Assembly (NCBI RefSeq): GCF_000746525.1
Contig: NZ_CP009048.1
Location: 4,653,501 to 4,717,500 of the forward strand
DNA from: Pseudomonas alkylphenolica
GTDB taxonomy: Bacteria; Pseudomonadota; Gammaproteobacteria; Pseudomonadales; Pseudomonadaceae
Direction of reading: 5' to 3'
Length of the DNA stretch: 64,000 nucleotides
Shown: positions 19,172-30,546 of the stretch, one piece after another
How positions within the stretch are numbered: the stretch's first letter is position 1
Layout: every line of letters begins with the position of its first letter
Notes under the pieces: generated by a model
Database searches by the model: none
What the model saw: the letters and a program-made list of their open reading frames with translations, nothing else
Told to the model about the DNA's origin: nothing
Program-made: the position numbers and the translations under genes

Positions 19172-19740
19172 GCTGTGAGCTTATCCGTTTTGTGTGGCGA
19201 TGCTGCCGGCACCTTCCGGGGCCACGCTCGACCTCCTGAAGTCGCAGTCCGCGGCGCCTGAACTAACGCGCATGAAGGTCAAGATCAACACTTTGAATCG
19301 GGATTTTCCCGCGATGCGATGTAACTGGCGGGTCGATATCGCGGGGCAAGCCCGCTCCCACCGGGAGACCAATTAACCCGGTGGGAGCGGGCTTGCCCCG
19401 CGATGACATCCTGGCTCCGCCAGAGTCAGATTTCGAAGATACGTCAGCACAGGCGCCACCCGTAACTTTGCGACTTCAGGAGGCTGAGTGGAGGTGTCTG
19501 GAGGGGGCTGGTGCGCAGCACCCTTCGGCCTTAGCCGAAGTTCGCGAGCCGTAGACTTGGCGAAGCAAGTCGTAGGCCGCGATGCCCCTGGAAGGCACCG
19601 GAGCGAAGGGACCCGGAGCGCAGCGTAGGGCCGGATGCAGGAGCCAGCGGTTTTGCCTACTTTTTCCAAGAAAAAAGTAGGCCGCCGTAAAGGCGGAAGG
19701 GGCCGGCAGCATCGCCACACAAACTGGATAAGCTCGCAGC
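19172..19740. repeat. Nested inverted-repeat element, probable dispersed non-coding element
   Basis: Outer arms of about 46 bases (19172-19217 and 19695-19740) are inverted copies with only a few mismatches, sharing GTGTGGCGATGCTGCCGGC. Inside them a second inverted pair, CCTCCTGAAGTCGCA (19232-19246) and its exact complement (19469-19483), extends loosely to 19259 and 19450. A REP pair lies at the centre (19337-19404). Between the right inner and outer arms is an extra segment of about 210 bases (19484-19694) containing three hairpins: CTTCGGC-CTTA-GCCGAAG (19523-19540), GACTTG-N6-CAAGTC (19554-19571) and an 11-bp stem from GCCTACTTTTT (19655-19682). No convincing gene is present. I recall similar strings scattered in other Pseudomonas genomes but cannot verify that here. 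Confidence 0.75.
19337..19404. repeat. REP pair at the centre of the inverted-repeat element (inward type)
   Basis: ATCGCGGGGCAAGCCCGC, then the CTCCCACCGGG tail, a short linker and the mirrored CCCGGTGGGAG with GCGGGCTTGCCCCGCGAT. The tails are complementary over CTCCCACCGGG, so the pair can fold into one long hairpin. Confidence 0.9.
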
Positions 19741-19804
19741 CTCAAAATCCCAACCCCAGTCCAGTCCCGAGATCAAGCCCCCCCGGGACTCCGTGATGAA
19801 CCCC

Positions 19805-19835
19805 AAAAAAAAGCCGACCCCAAGGTCGGCTTTTT
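19805..19835 (-). terminator. Intrinsic terminator of lptF-lptG
   Basis: AAGCCGACC (19811-19819), CCAA loop, GGTCGGCTT (19824-19832), flanked by A-run and T-run on both sides. It lies 15 bases beyond the lptG stop codon on the minus strand and is potentially bidirectional. Confidence 0.92.
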
Positions 19836-19849
19836 CATGCCTACAGCAG

Positions 19850-20911
19850 TTAACCCGCGCGTCGTAGCATCCACCAGCCAGCCCCGGCACAGATCGCCGC
19901 CGGTATCACCACCGCCAGCAATGGCGGGAAGCCGAACACCTGGCTCGATGGCCCGAGCAAGTCCTGGGCGATACGGAACACGAAGCCCACCAGCACACCG
20001 GTAAAAACCCGCTGCCCCAGGGTCACCGAACGCAGCGGACCAAAGATGAACGAGATAGCCATCAGCACCAGCGCCGCCGTCACCATCGGCTGCAGGACCT
20101 TGGTCCAGAATGCCAGCCAGTAACGGGCGTTGTTCAGACCCTGGTCAGACAGGTAGTGGATGTACTGCCACAGCCCGCTGATCGACAGTGAATCAGGTGC
20201 CAGCACCACGGTATTGAGCAGTTGCGGCGTGACGGTAACGTCCCAGCGCTCTACAGGCGCCTTGACCACTTCGGTGTGATCGCCACGGAAATACGTGGTG
20301 GTCACGTCGCTCAGCTGCCAGTGATCTTCCTGGTACTGGGCACGACGGGCAAAGCTGGAGGTGACCAAGTGACGCTCGTTGTCGAAACGATAGCGGGTCA
20401 CGCCATACAACAGGCCGTTGGGTTGCACCGAGTTGATGTGCACGAACTCTTCGCCCTGGCGATGCCACATGCCGCGCTTGGAGCTCTGCGCCTCGCCGCT
20501 GCCCTGAGCCAGCGAACGATCGGCCTGAGCCTTGTTCTCGGTCACAGGTGCCAGGTATTCGCCAATCAGGATACCGGCCAGCATCAGCACCAGCATCGGC
20601 TTCATCACCGCCCAGACGATGCGTCCGATCGACACCCCGGCAGCGCGCATGATGGTCAGTTCACTGCTGCTGGCAAGGCTGCCCAGGCCAATCAGACAGC
20701 CGATCAGGGCGGCCATCGGCAGCATGTCGTAAAGACGCCGCGGTGCGGTCAGCAGCACGAAATTACCGGCATCCCACAGGGTGTAGCTGTCGCTGATATC
20801 GCTCATCTCGTCGATGAAAGCAAACAACGACGCCAGGCCCAGAATGATCCCGAGCACGGCAAGAATGGCCAGCAGCACGCTCTTGCCGATGTAACGGTCG
20901 AGCTTAACCAT
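19850..20911 (-). CDS. lptG: LPS export permease LptG
   Basis: One of the two inner-membrane permeases of the LptB2FG ABC transporter that extracts LPS from the inner membrane. The 353 residues have the YjgP/YjgQ layout: N-terminal transmembrane bundle (LDRYIGKSVLLAILAVLGII), a periplasmic beta-jellyroll in the middle and C-terminal helices. The start ATG at 20911 overlaps the end of lptF by eight bases (ATGGTTAA), so the two are translationally coupled. The partners lptC, lptA and lptB are also in this window at 43.2-45.0 kb. Confidence 0.95.
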   Translation of the reverse strand: MVKLDRYIGKSVLLAILAVLGIILGLASLFAFIDEMSDISDSYTLWDAGNFVLLTAPRRLYDMLPMAALIGCLIGLGSLASSSELTIMRAAGVSIGRIVWAVMKPMLVLMLAGILIGEYLAPVTENKAQADRSLAQGSGEAQSSKRGMWHRQGEEFVHINSVQPNGLLYGVTRYRFDNERHLVTSSFARRAQYQEDHWQLSDVTTTYFRGDHTEVVKAPVERWDVTVTPQLLNTVVLAPDSLSISGLWQYIHYLSDQGLNNARYWLAFWTKVLQPMVTAALVLMAISFIFGPLRSVTLGQRVFTGVLVGFVFRIAQDLLGPSSQVFGFPPLLAVVIPAAICAGAGWWMLRRAG

Positions 20912-22028
20912 GGGCCACCTCCGCACGGCGCGCGGCACGCTTGAGGCGTAGTGGCTCCCAATACATCAGCCCGAGGCCGATGAGCAGGAACAGGCCGTGA
21001 ACCCACCATATCCCCAGACCGATCGGCAACTTGCCTTTTTCCAGGGCGCCACGTACAGCGATCAGCATGGTCAGGTACGCCATATACAGAAGAATGGCCG
21101 GCAGCAGCTTGAGGAAACGGCCTTGACGGGGATTGACCCGTGACAGCGGCACCGCCAGCAGGGTTACCACGAACACCAGCAACGGCAACGACAGACGCCA
21201 TTGCAGCTCGGCACGCTCACGGCGGCCATCGCTGCCAATCAGTTCGGAGGTCGGGATTGCCTCGCGATCGGTGATTTCTTCACTGACTTCAGGCTTGGGC
21301 AACAGCACGCCATAAGTGTCGTACTTGATCGCGCGGTAATCGGCCTGCCCCGGATTACCGTCATAACGGTAACCGTTCTCCAGAATCAGGTAGCGGTTGC
21401 CGTCGGCACCGATTTCCTGACGACCTTTTTCAGCGACCAGCACCGAAGGTGCACGCTCCTTGGTCTTGTCCTGAGAGAAACGTTTCTCGGAAATGAACAC
21501 ACCCGCCAGGTTGCCGCGGTCTTCGGACAATTGCTCGGTGTAGGTCACGCGGGAGCCATCGCGCAGGGTCTGGAATCGCCCTGGCACCAGGGTATCGAAT
21601 TCGGTCAGGGCGTCCTGCTGGTTGATGATCTGCGCTACCTGGGTAACCCCCTGCGGCGCCAGACCCAGGCTCAACCAGGCGACCAGCACGGCCACTAGGG
21701 CGGCCGGCGCCATGGTCATGCCCAGCAGGCGCTGCTGGCTCATGCCGGTGGCCGACAGCACGGTCATCTCGCTCTCCAGGTACAGCCGACCGTAGGCCAG
21801 CAGGATCCCCAGGAACAGGCCCAGCGGCAGGATCAACTGCAGGAACCCCGGCAGGCGATAGCCCATGATCAGAAACAGCACACCCGGGTCGAGTATGCCC
21901 TGGGCCGCCTGGGCCAGGTATTTGATGAAGCGCCCGCTCATGATGATCACCAGCAGCACGGCGCTGACGGCACTCAAGGTCACCAGGACCTCGCGGGACA
22001 GATATCGGAAGACGATCAAACCAGACAC
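20904..22028 (-). CDS. lptF: LPS export permease LptF
   Basis: Second permease of LptB2FG, 374 residues, beginning MSGLIVFRYLSREVLVTLSA. It has three N-terminal and three C-terminal membrane helices around a periplasmic domain, and the family segment YLESEMTVLSATGMSQQRL, which forms the coupling helix to LptB. It is first in lptF-lptG and diverges from pepA across 277 bases. Confidence 0.95.
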   Translation of the reverse strand: MSGLIVFRYLSREVLVTLSAVSAVLLVIIMSGRFIKYLAQAAQGILDPGVLFLIMGYRLPGFLQLILPLGLFLGILLAYGRLYLESEMTVLSATGMSQQRLLGMTMAPAALVAVLVAWLSLGLAPQGVTQVAQIINQQDALTEFDTLVPGRFQTLRDGSRVTYTEQLSEDRGNLAGVFISEKRFSQDKTKERAPSVLVAEKGRQEIGADGNRYLILENGYRYDGNPGQADYRAIKYDTYGVLLPKPEVSEEITDREAIPTSELIGSDGRRERAELQWRLSLPLLVFVVTLLAVPLSRVNPRQGRFLKLLPAILLYMAYLTMLIAVRGALEKGKLPIGLGIWWVHGLFLLIGLGLMYWEPLRLKRAARRAEVAHG

Positions 22029-23799
<1,771 letters not shown>

Positions 23800-23805
23800 G
23801 TGAGT

Positions 23806-23841
23806 GCCAGCCGTCTACGTTCCCGGATGTAGACGGCCGGC
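23806..23841 (+). other. Intercistronic hairpin between pepA and holC
   Basis: TGCCAG-CCGTCTAC and GTAGACGG-CCGGCA form a stem of about 13 bp with one mismatch around a ten-base loop. No T-run follows. It may attenuate or stabilise the holC part of the message; its right arm ends ten bases before the holC start. Confidence 0.55.
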
Positions 23842-23850
23842 AGGCTGACC

Positions 23851-24279
23851 ATGAGCAAAGTTGACTTCTATATTCTGCCCAGCGACGCGCCCTCGGCGCG
23901 CCTGGATTTTGCCTGCAAGCTCTGCGAAAAGGCTTGGCGCATGGGGCATCAGGTCTACCTGCACTGCAGCGACGCCGCCCAGCGCGATGAACTGGATGCC
24001 CGCCTGTGGGCCTTCAAGGGTGAAGCTTTCGTGCCGCACAATGCTGCCGAAGAACAGCCTCAGGGCAGCGTGGTACTGGGTTTGGGAGACGATCCCGGTA
24101 GTCACCAGGACCTGCTGATCAACCTCGACCTCAAGGTTGCGCCGTTCGCCGCCCGCTTTGCCCGTATTGCCGAGATCGTGGTCGAGGAGCCGACGATTCG
24201 TCAGGCTGCCCGAGAGAGTTTCCGTTTCTACCGCGAACAGGGCTATGCTCTGCAGGATCACCGCTTACAGCGACTCTGA
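23851..24279 (+). CDS. holC: DNA polymerase III chi subunit
   Basis: A 142-residue protein starting MSKVDFYILPSDAPSARLDF, typical of HolC. Chi links the clamp-loader subunit psi to single-strand binding protein at the fork. The order pepA-holC-(small gene)-valS is conserved in pseudomonads, and in E. coli pepA, holC and valS are also neighbours. The next gene begins five bases after its stop. Confidence 0.94.
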   Translation: MSKVDFYILPSDAPSARLDFACKLCEKAWRMGHQVYLHCSDAAQRDELDARLWAFKGEAFVPHNAAEEQPQGSVVLGLGDDPGSHQDLLINLDLKVAPFAARFARIAEIVVEEPTIRQAARESFRFYREQGYALQDHRLQRL

Positions 24280-24284
24280 AGACG

Positions 24285-24653
24285 ATGGATAAACCCACTC
24301 CCCTGCCCCAATCCGCACACCTGCTGGACGACCTTGAGTCGATCCGTCAGCTGCTGGGCGACGAATCCCTTGAGCCACCGCTGCTGACCGACACCGTCGA
24401 GGAGCAGATTCCGCTGCTGCTTGAAGAGGCTGAGCCTGCGCCTGTGGTTGCGCCAGAACCGGCACCGAAACCACCTGCCGACCCGCAGGCCAAGCGCCAG
24501 GAAACCCTACTGCACCTTGATAGCGAACTGCGCGCTGCCGCTCAGTTGATCATGCAGGACGTGATCAATGACTTCACCCCGCATATCGAGAATGAGATCA
24601 AACGTCGGCTTGATGCCCGTCTCGAGCGCTTGCTCAACCAGTTACCAGAATGA
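24285..24653 (+). CDS. Conserved hypothetical protein between holC and valS
   Basis: 122 residues of unassigned function. The N-terminal 70 residues are acidic and Pro-rich ([18 protein letters not shown]) and probably disordered. The C-terminal 50 form amphipathic helices ([19 protein letters not shown], then [17 protein letters not shown]), suggestive of a small helical interaction domain. It starts five bases after holC and is surely co-transcribed, so a link to the replisome clamp loader is conceivable. The stop codon lies one base before a REP unit. Confidence 0.75.
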   Translation: MDKPTPLPQSAHLLDDLESIRQLLGDESLEPPLLTDTVEEQIPLLLEEAEPAPVVAPEPAPKPPADPQAKRQETLLHLDSELRAAAQLIMQDVINDFTPHIENEIKRRLDARLERLLNQLPE

Positions 24654-24654
24654 T

Positions 24655-24719
24655 TCGCGGGGCAAGCCCGCTCCCACCGGGACTGCAGTCTGCCGGTGGG
24701 AGCGGGCTTGCCCCGCGAT
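24655..24719. repeat. REP pair upstream of valS (inward type)
   Basis: TCGCGGGGCAAGCCCGC with tail CTCCCACCGG, linker, then CCGGTGGGAG with GCGGGCTTGCCCCGCGAT. It immediately follows the preceding stop codon and precedes valS by about 100 bases. Confidence 0.9.
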
Positions 24720-24817
24720 GTTTTTGCCTCCTGCCATCACCTCATGCTACGCCCCGGCACTTATCCCCGTTATACTGCTCGGCTTTCCTGAATATTTGCC
24801 ATAGGGTCCCGCCGAGC

Positions 24818-27664
24818 ATGGATAAGACCTACCAGCCGCACGCTATTGAAACTTCCTGGTACAACACCTGGGAGTCCGAGAATTACTTCGCTCCGCAAGG
24901 CGCGGGCGATTCCTACACCATCATGATTCCACCGCCGAACGTCACCGGCAGCCTGCACATGGGTCATGGTTTCAATAACGCGATCATGGATGCCCTGATC
25001 CGTTTCCGCCGCATGCAGGGCCGCAACACCCTGTGGCAGCCGGGAACCGACCACGCTGGTATCGCCACGCAGATGCTGGTTGAGCGTCAGCTCGAGGCCA
25101 AAGGCCAGAGCCGCCACGACCTGGGTCGCGAGAAATTCCTGGAAAAAGTCTGGGAATGGAAAGACCAGTCCGGTGGCAACATCAGCCGCCAGATCCGTCG
25201 CCTGGGCTCCTCGGTCGACTGGAGCCGCGAGCGTTTCACCATGGACGACGGCCTGTCCGAAGCGGTCAAGGAAGCCTTCGTGCGCCTGCATGAAGACGGC
25301 CTGATCTACCGCGGCAAGCGCCTGGTCAACTGGGACACCAAGCTGCACACGGCGATCTCCGACCTTGAAGTGGAAAACCACGACGAGAAAGGTCACCTGT
25401 GGAACCTGCGCTACCCGCTGGCTGACGGCGCCAAGACCGCCGACGGCAAAGACTACCTGATCGTTGCCACCACCCGTCCGGAAACCATGCTCGGCGACGC
25501 TGCTGTGGCCGTGAACCCCGAAGACGAGCGCTACAAGGCACTGATCGGCAAGTTCGTCGAGCTGCCACTGGTTGGCCGCCGCATCCCGATCATCGGTGAC
25601 GACTACTGCGACCCTGAATTCGGCACCGGCTGTGTGAAAATCACCCCGGCCCACGACTTCAATGACTACGAAGTCGGCAAGCGCCACAACCTGCCGCTGC
25701 TGAACATCTTCGACAAGAACGCCTTCGTCCTGCCGGCCGCCCAGGTGTTCAACCTCGACGGCAGCGTCAACGAAAGTGTCGACGCCACCCTGCCTGCCCA
25801 GTACGCCGGTCTTGACCGCTTCGTCGCGCGCAAGCAGATCGTTGCCGACTTCGACGCCGCCGGCCTGCTGGTCAGCGTCGACGACCACGCCCTGAAAGTG
25901 CCGAAAGGCGACCGCTCCGGCACCGTCATCGAGCCGTGGCTGACCGACCAGTGGTACGTTTCGACCAAGCCGCTGGCTGAACCGGCGATCGCCGCTGTCG
26001 AAGACGGCCGCATCCAGTTCGTACCCAAGCAGTACGAGAACATGTACTTCTCCTGGATGCGCGACATCCAGGACTGGTGCATCAGCCGCCAGCTGTGGTG
26101 GGGCCACCGTATTCCGGCCTGGTACGACGAGTCCGGCAAGGTCTACGTCGGCCGCAGCGAAGAAGAAGTGCGCACCAAGCACAACCTCGGTGCCGACGTG
26201 GTCCTGAACCAGGACAACGACGTCCTCGACACCTGGTTCAGCTCGGGCCTGTGGACCTTCTCGACCCTGGGCTGGCCGCAGCAGACTGAATTCCTGAAGA
26301 AATTCCACTCCACCGACGTGCTGGTCACCGGCTTCGACATCATTTTCTTCTGGGTTGCCCGGATGATTATGCTGACCATGCACCTGGTGAAGAACGAAGA
26401 CGGCACCCCGCAAGTGCCGTTCAAGACTGTCTACGTCCACGGCCTGGTCCGCGACGGCCAGGGCCAGAAGATGTCCAAGTCCAAGGGCAACGTCCTTGAC
26501 CCGCTGGACATCGTCGACGGCATCACTCTCGACGAGCTGCTGGAGAAACGCACCAGCGGCATGATGCAGCCGAAACTGGCCGAGAAAATCGCCAAGCAGA
26601 CCAAGGCCGAGTTCCCCGAAGGCATCGCCAGCTACGGTACCGACGCCCTGCGCTTTACCTTCTGCTCGCTGGCTTCGACCGGTCGCGACATCAAGTTCGA
26701 CATGGGTCGCGTCGAAGGTTATCGCAACTTCTGCAACAAGATCTGGAACGCCGCCCGCTACGTGCTGGACAAAGGCGAAGACTGCGGCCAGAACGGCGAA
26801 GCCTATGAACTGTCGCTGGCTGACCGCTGGATCATCTCGCAGCTGCAACGCACCGAAGCCGAAGTGACCCGCCAGCTGGATCAGTTCCGCTTCGACCTGG
26901 CCGCCCAGGCGCTCTACGAGTTCATCTGGAACCAGTACTGCGACTGGTACCTGGAGCTGTCCAAGCCTGTGCTGTGGGACGAAAACGCTCCGGTCGAACG
27001 TGCCCGTGGCACCCGCCGCACTCTGGTACGCGTGCTGGAAGTGGCGCTGCGTCTGGCCCATCCGTTCATGCCGTTCATCACCGAAGAAATCTGGCAGCGC
27101 CTGGCGCCGCTGGCCGGTGCCGAAGGCAAGACCATCATGCTGCAGCCGTGGCCGGTGGCCAACGAAAGCCGCATCGATGCCGCTGCCGAAGGCGATATCG
27201 AATGGCTCAAGGAGCTGATGCTCGGCGTGCGCAACATCCGCGGCGAGATGAACATCGGCCCGGGCAAGCCGCTGCAACTGTTCCTCAAGAACGCCAGCGC
27301 CGAAGACCAGCGTCGCCTGCAGGAAAACGAAGCGCTGCTGAAGAAGCTGGCGAAGATCGAATCCTTCACCGTACTGGGCGAGCAGGACGAAGCACCGCTG
27401 AGCGCCACCGCGCTGGTGGGTGATTTGCAAGTGCTGGTGCCGATGGCCGGCCTGATCGATAAAGATGCGGAACTGGCGCGCCTGAACAAGGAAATCCAGC
27501 GTCTGCAGGGTGAAGTCCAGCGTGTCGGCGGCAAGCTGTCCAATGCCGCCTTCGTCGACAAGGCGCCGCCTGCGGTGATCGACAAGGAACGCGCCAAGCT
27601 GGCCGAGGCCGAACAGGCCCTGGCCAACTTCACCGAGCAGCATGCGCGGATTGCCGCGCTGTAA
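24818..27664 (+). CDS. valS: Valyl-tRNA synthetase
   Basis: A 948-residue class I synthetase that charges tRNA-Val. Visible motifs are the HIGH-type [14 protein letters not shown] near residue 45, the KMSKSKGNV loop, the long CP1 editing domain between them and a C-terminal coiled coil ([20 protein letters not shown]). The start is ATG 24818 ([11 protein letters not shown]), aligning with E. coli MEKTYNP; an in-frame start at 24650 would read through the REP pair and is rejected. Confidence 0.98.
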   Translation: MDKTYQPHAIETSWYNTWESENYFAPQGAGDSYTIMIPPPNVTGSLHMGHGFNNAIMDALIRFRRMQGRNTLWQPGTDHAGIATQMLVERQLEAKGQSRHDLGREKFLEKVWEWKDQSGGNISRQIRRLGSSVDWSRERFTMDDGLSEAVKEAFVRLHEDGLIYRGKRLVNWDTKLHTAISDLEVENHDEKGHLWNLRYPLADGAKTADGKDYLIVATTRPETMLGDAAVAVNPEDERYKALIGKFVELPLVGRRIPIIGDDYCDPEFGTGCVKITPAHDFNDYEVGKRHNLPLLNIFDKNAFVLPAAQVFNLDGSVNESVDATLPAQYAGLDRFVARKQIVADFDAAGLLVSVDDHALKVPKGDRSGTVIEPWLTDQWYVSTKPLAEPAIAAVEDGRIQFVPKQYENMYFSWMRDIQDWCISRQLWWGHRIPAWYDESGKVYVGRSEEEVRTKHNLGADVVLNQDNDVLDTWFSSGLWTFSTLGWPQQTEFLKKFHSTDVLVTGFDIIFFWVARMIMLTMHLVKNEDGTPQVPFKTVYVHGLVRDGQGQKMSKSKGNVLDPLDIVDGITLDELLEKRTSGMMQPKLAEKIAKQTKAEFPEGIASYGTDALRFTFCSLASTGRDIKFDMGRVEGYRNFCNKIWNAARYVLDKGEDCGQNGEAYELSLADRWIISQLQRTEAEVTRQLDQFRFDLAAQALYEFIWNQYCDWYLELSKPVLWDENAPVERARGTRRTLVRVLEVALRLAHPFMPFITEEIWQRLAPLAGAEGKTIMLQPWPVANESRIDAAAEGDIEWLKELMLGVRNIRGEMNIGPGKPLQLFLKNASAEDQRRLQENEALLKKLAKIESFTVLGEQDEAPLSATALVGDLQVLVPMAGLIDKDAELARLNKEIQRLQGEVQRVGGKLSNAAFVDKAPPAVIDKERAKLAEAEQALANFTEQHARIAAL

Positions 27665-27687
27665 CGATCGCTGACTTCAGTGGCGCT

Positions 27688-27743
27688 ATCGCGGGTCAAG
27701 CCCGCTCCCACAGCATTGTGTGGGAGCGGGCTTGACCCGCGAT
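27688..27743. repeat. REP pair, GTCAA loop variant (inward type)
   Basis: ATCGCGGGTCAAGCCCGC, then CTCCCACAGCATTGTGTGGGAG, then GCGGGCTTGACCCGCGAT. Both units have the variant loop, in contrast to the standard GCAAG seen at most other loci. Confidence 0.9.
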
Positions 27744-27763
27744 GCTTTTCACCGGACCCAAAG

Positions 27764-28750
27764 ATGACCACACCACTCAAACCGACCCTGCACCCGCGCA
27801 ACCGCCACCAGGGTCGCTACAACTTTCCCGAGCTGATCAAGAGCAGCCCCGAACTGGGCACGTTCATGATCACCAACCCCCACGGCAAGCCGAGCATCGA
27901 CTTTGCCAACCCCGACGCTGTCCGGGTGTTCAACCGCGCCCTGCTCAAGGCCCAGTACGGCATCCAGCACTGGGACATCCCGGCCGACTACCTGTGCCCG
28001 CCGATTCCCGGTCGCGCTGACTACATCCACGTCGTCGCCGACTTGCTCGCCGAAGACAACAACGGCGAGATTCCCCGCGGCGCCCAGGTGCGCGCCCTGG
28101 ATATCGGCGTCGGCGCCAACTGCATCTATCCGCTGCTGGGCCACAGCGACTACCGCTGGCGCTTTCTCGGCTCCGACATTGATGCCACGGCCCTGGCCGC
28201 TGCCAAAGCCATTGTTCAAGCCAACGGCCTGGATAAAGCCATCAGCCTGCGCCAGCAAGGCAACCGCAAGCACATCCTGCTCGGCCTGCTCAAAGACGAC
28301 GAGCGTTACGACCTGACCCTGTGCAACCCGCCCTTCCATGCCTCGCGGGAAGAGGCCACCCGCGGCAGCCAGCGCAAGTGGCGAGCCTTGGGCAAGGCCG
28401 ATCCCAAGCGTAAATTGCCGGTGTTGAACTTTGGCGGGCAGAACAACGAGCTCTGGTGCGAAGGCGGCGAAATCCGCTTCGTCAGCCAATTGGTGGCAGA
28501 AAGCGCCTCGCTCGGCCAGCAGGTGCTGTGGTTCACCTCACTGGTGTCCAAAGCCTCCAACCTGCCCGGCATCCAGGCGGCGCTGAAGAAAGCCGGTGCG
28601 CAGGACGTACGAATTGTCGAGATGGGCCAAGGGCAGAAACAGAGCCGCATGGTCGCCTGGACCTTCCAGGACGCCAATGCCCGCCAGGCCTGGCGCCAGA
28701 GCCGCTGGTCCTCCCCGGTGGGAGCGGGCTTGCCCCGCGATACGATGTAA
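27764..28750 (+). CDS. rlmF: 23S rRNA (adenine-1618-N6) methyltransferase RlmF, C-terminus extended by a REP unit
   Basis: A 328-residue SAM-dependent methyltransferase with [15 protein letters not shown] as the SAM-binding motif and CNPPFHAS as the catalytic (N/D)PPF motif for adenine-N6 methylation. The start is ATG 27764 ([20 protein letters not shown]). The last residues, [11 protein letters not shown], are encoded by the REP unit at 28716-28741, so the natural stop has been lost or displaced and the REP supplies the tail. The fold should be complete before that point ([17 protein letters not shown]). Confidence 0.93.
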   Translation: MTTPLKPTLHPRNRHQGRYNFPELIKSSPELGTFMITNPHGKPSIDFANPDAVRVFNRALLKAQYGIQHWDIPADYLCPPIPGRADYIHVVADLLAEDNNGEIPRGAQVRALDIGVGANCIYPLLGHSDYRWRFLGSDIDATALAAAKAIVQANGLDKAISLRQQGNRKHILLGLLKDDERYDLTLCNPPFHASREEATRGSQRKWRALGKADPKRKLPVLNFGGQNNELWCEGGEIRFVSQLVAESASLGQQVLWFTSLVSKASNLPGIQAALKKAGAQDVRIVEMGQGQKQSRMVAWTFQDANARQAWRQSRWSSPVGAGLPRDTM

Positions 28751-28788
28751 CTGACACGCCGCAATCGCGGGGCAAGCCCGCTCCCACA
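28716..28788. repeat. REP pair overlapping the rlmF stop (outward type)
   Basis: GGTGGGAGCGGGCTTGCCCC followed by GCGAT inside the rlmF frame, then a 24-base linker and AATCGCGGGGCAAGCCCGC with tail CTCCCAC. The first unit is translated. Confidence 0.9.
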
Positions 28789-28795
28789 GAGGCAC

Positions 28796-28835
28796 AAAAA
28801 AACCGCGTCTGGCTCACACCGGACGCGGTTTTTCG
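28796..28835. terminator. Bidirectional terminator between rlmF and hupN
   Basis: AACCGCGTCTGG (28801-28812), CTCACA loop, CCGGACGCGGTT (28819-28830) with one G-T pair, preceded by a run of A and followed by T. It can end both the rlmF transcript and the convergent hupN transcript. Confidence 0.92.
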
Positions 28836-28848
28836 AAACTGCTTACAA

Positions 28849-29130
28849 TTACTTGTTTACAGCGTCGGTCAGCACTTTGGCTGGAACGAACTTGACGACT
28901 TTCTTGGCAGCGATTTCGATGGCAGCGCCAGTCGAAGGGTTGCGGCCGGTACGGGCAGGACGCTCGGTGATTTTCAGTTTGCCAATGCCTGGCAGAGTGA
29001 TTTCGCTGCCATTTTCCAGTTGATCAGCAACGATCTGACCCAGTTGCTCCAGAGCGTTACGCGCGGTGGTTTTCGGCGCGTCGATAGCTTCGGCGATGTC
29101 GGCGATCAGTTGGTCTTTGGTCAGTGCCAT
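28849..29130 (-). CDS. hupN: HU family DNA-binding protein
   Basis: A 93-residue HU/IHF-family nucleoid protein, starting MALTKDQLIADIAEAIDAPK, with the DNA-arm signature GRNPSTGAAIEIAA. It bends and compacts DNA non-specifically. P. putida carries several HU genes; this position next to rlmF and ndpA corresponds to the one I remember as hupN. AAGGAA precedes the start codon. Confidence 0.92.
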   Translation of the reverse strand: MALTKDQLIADIAEAIDAPKTTARNALEQLGQIVADQLENGSEITLPGIGKLKITERPARTGRNPSTGAAIEIAAKKVVKFVPAKVLTDAVNK

Positions 29131-29538
29131 GGTGGTGTTCCTTCCCTATCAAATTCAGTGAGTATGCAGAGTGCTACGTCAGTCATCGAGCCAGACCTGC
29201 GGGGTAACCGGCGGTCCGGTGTTACAGCCACGTCATTCGCGTATGTAGATACGTAAAACGGCGTTTGGTTCGACGTGACGCGAGCGGTCTGCCAGCAATG
29301 CGCCACACACGGGGCGCAAGACCGGGCAAAACTACCACAGGAATGGATAAATATCCGCAGCTGACCGGCTAAATGTGCAGGTTTTTCGGGGCTTTGCGCG
29401 AAAAAACGCAAAAAACTGAACAAAAAACGAACAACCGTCATTTCTGCCAACATCTGGCCGCTGAATCACCTCTGGGCTGAGGTACACTTGGCAACTTTGC
29501 AACGCGGCCAGCACCGCCCATTTTCAACCGAGAATCCC
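29131..29538. other. Divergent regulatory region of hupN and ndpA
   Basis: 408 bases without a supported gene. The left part is the hupN leader and promoter. The stretch 29380-29440 is a marked A-rich block (several runs of AAAA on this strand), a likely curved or UP-element-like region. No perfect sigma-70 hexamer pair stands out. Confidence 0.5.
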
Positions 29539-30546
29539 ATGCCGATCCGTCATTGCATCGTCCACCTGATCGACAAGAAACCCGATGGCAGCCCCGCTGT
29601 GCTGCACGCACGCGACTCCGAGCTGGCCGAGTCCAGCGCCATCGAAAACCTCCTGGCCGACCTCAACGACAGCTACAACGCCAAACAAGGCAAAGCCTGG
29701 GGGTTCTTCCATGCCGAATCCGGCGCCCACCCGTTCAGCGGCTGGCTGAAAGAGTACCTGGAAGACGGCAGCACCTTCACCGCCTTCAGCCGGGTCGCCG
29801 TCGAGCACCTGCAAAAACTGATGGAAGAGTCCAACCTGTCGGTCGGTGGTCACGTGCTGTTCGCCCACTACCAGCAAGGCATGACCGACTACCTGGCCAT
29901 CGCCCTGCTGCATCACAGTGAAGGCGTGGCGGTGAACGCCGAACTCGACGTTACCCCGTCCCGCCACCTGGACCTGGGCCAGCTGCACCTGGCCGCGCGG
30001 ATCAACCTCTCCGAGTGGCAGAACAACAAAACCTCAAAGCAGTACATCTCGTTCATCAAAGGCAAGAACGGCAAGAAGGTCTCGGAATACTTCCGCGACT
30101 TCATCGGCTGCCAGGAAGGGGTCGACGGCCCCGGCGAAACCCGCACCCTGCTCAAAGCCTTCAGCGATTTCGTCGAAAGCGAGGACCTGCCGGAAGAGGC
30201 CGCCCGCGAGAAAACCCAGACCCTGGTCGACTACGCCACCAGCCAGACCAAGGCCGGTGAACCAGTAACCCTGGAGGAGCTTTCCGGGCTGATCGACGAG
30301 GACCGTCCACGGGCCTTCTACGAACACATCCGCAACAAGGACTACGGCCTGTCGCCGGAGATCCCTGCCGACAAGCGCACCCTGAACCAGTTCCGCCGTT
30401 TCACTGGCCGCGCTGAAGGACTGTCGATCAGCTTCGAGGCACACCTGCTGGGCTCGAAGATCGAATACGACGAAGAGGCCGGCACGCTGATCATCAAAGG
30501 CCTGCCGACGCAGCTGACCGATCAGCTCAAGCGTCGCAAGGACTGA
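29539..30546 (+). CDS. ndpA: Nucleoid-associated protein NdpA (YejK family)
   Basis: A 335-residue member of the YejK/NdpA family, starting [20 protein letters not shown]. Members bind the nucleoid; the precise function is poorly defined. Its neighbour hupN is another nucleoid protein, and the two diverge from a common regulatory region. The last 20 bases overlap the end of the convergent GIY-YIG gene. Confidence 0.92.
   Translation: MPIRHCIVHLIDKKPDGSPAVLHARDSELAESSAIENLLADLNDSYNAKQGKAWGFFHAESGAHPFSGWLKEYLEDGSTFTAFSRVAVEHLQKLMEESNLSVGGHVLFAHYQQGMTDYLAIALLHHSEGVAVNAELDVTPSRHLDLGQLHLAARINLSEWQNNKTSKQYISFIKGKNGKKVSEYFRDFIGCQEGVDGPGETRTLLKAFSDFVESEDLPEEAAREKTQTLVDYATSQTKAGEPVTLEELSGLIDEDRPRAFYEHIRNKDYGLSPEIPADKRTLNQFRRFTGRAEGLSISFEAHLLGSKIEYDEEAGTLIIKGLPTQLTDQLKRRKD

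Noticed and set aside
19373..19890. Small minus-strand readings in the inverted-repeat region (for example 19476-19745)
   Set aside because: They cover the hairpin and arm sequences in several frames at once, have no ribosome site and no recognisable domain. Similar conceptual proteins in databases are likely products of the repeat.
24650..24817. Extended N-termini of valS, arcC and rlmF through REP sequence
   Set aside because: The frames are open only because the REP reads as RGASPLPPG- or GAGLPRD-like peptides. The conserved starts at 24818, 7412 and 27764 match family lengths.
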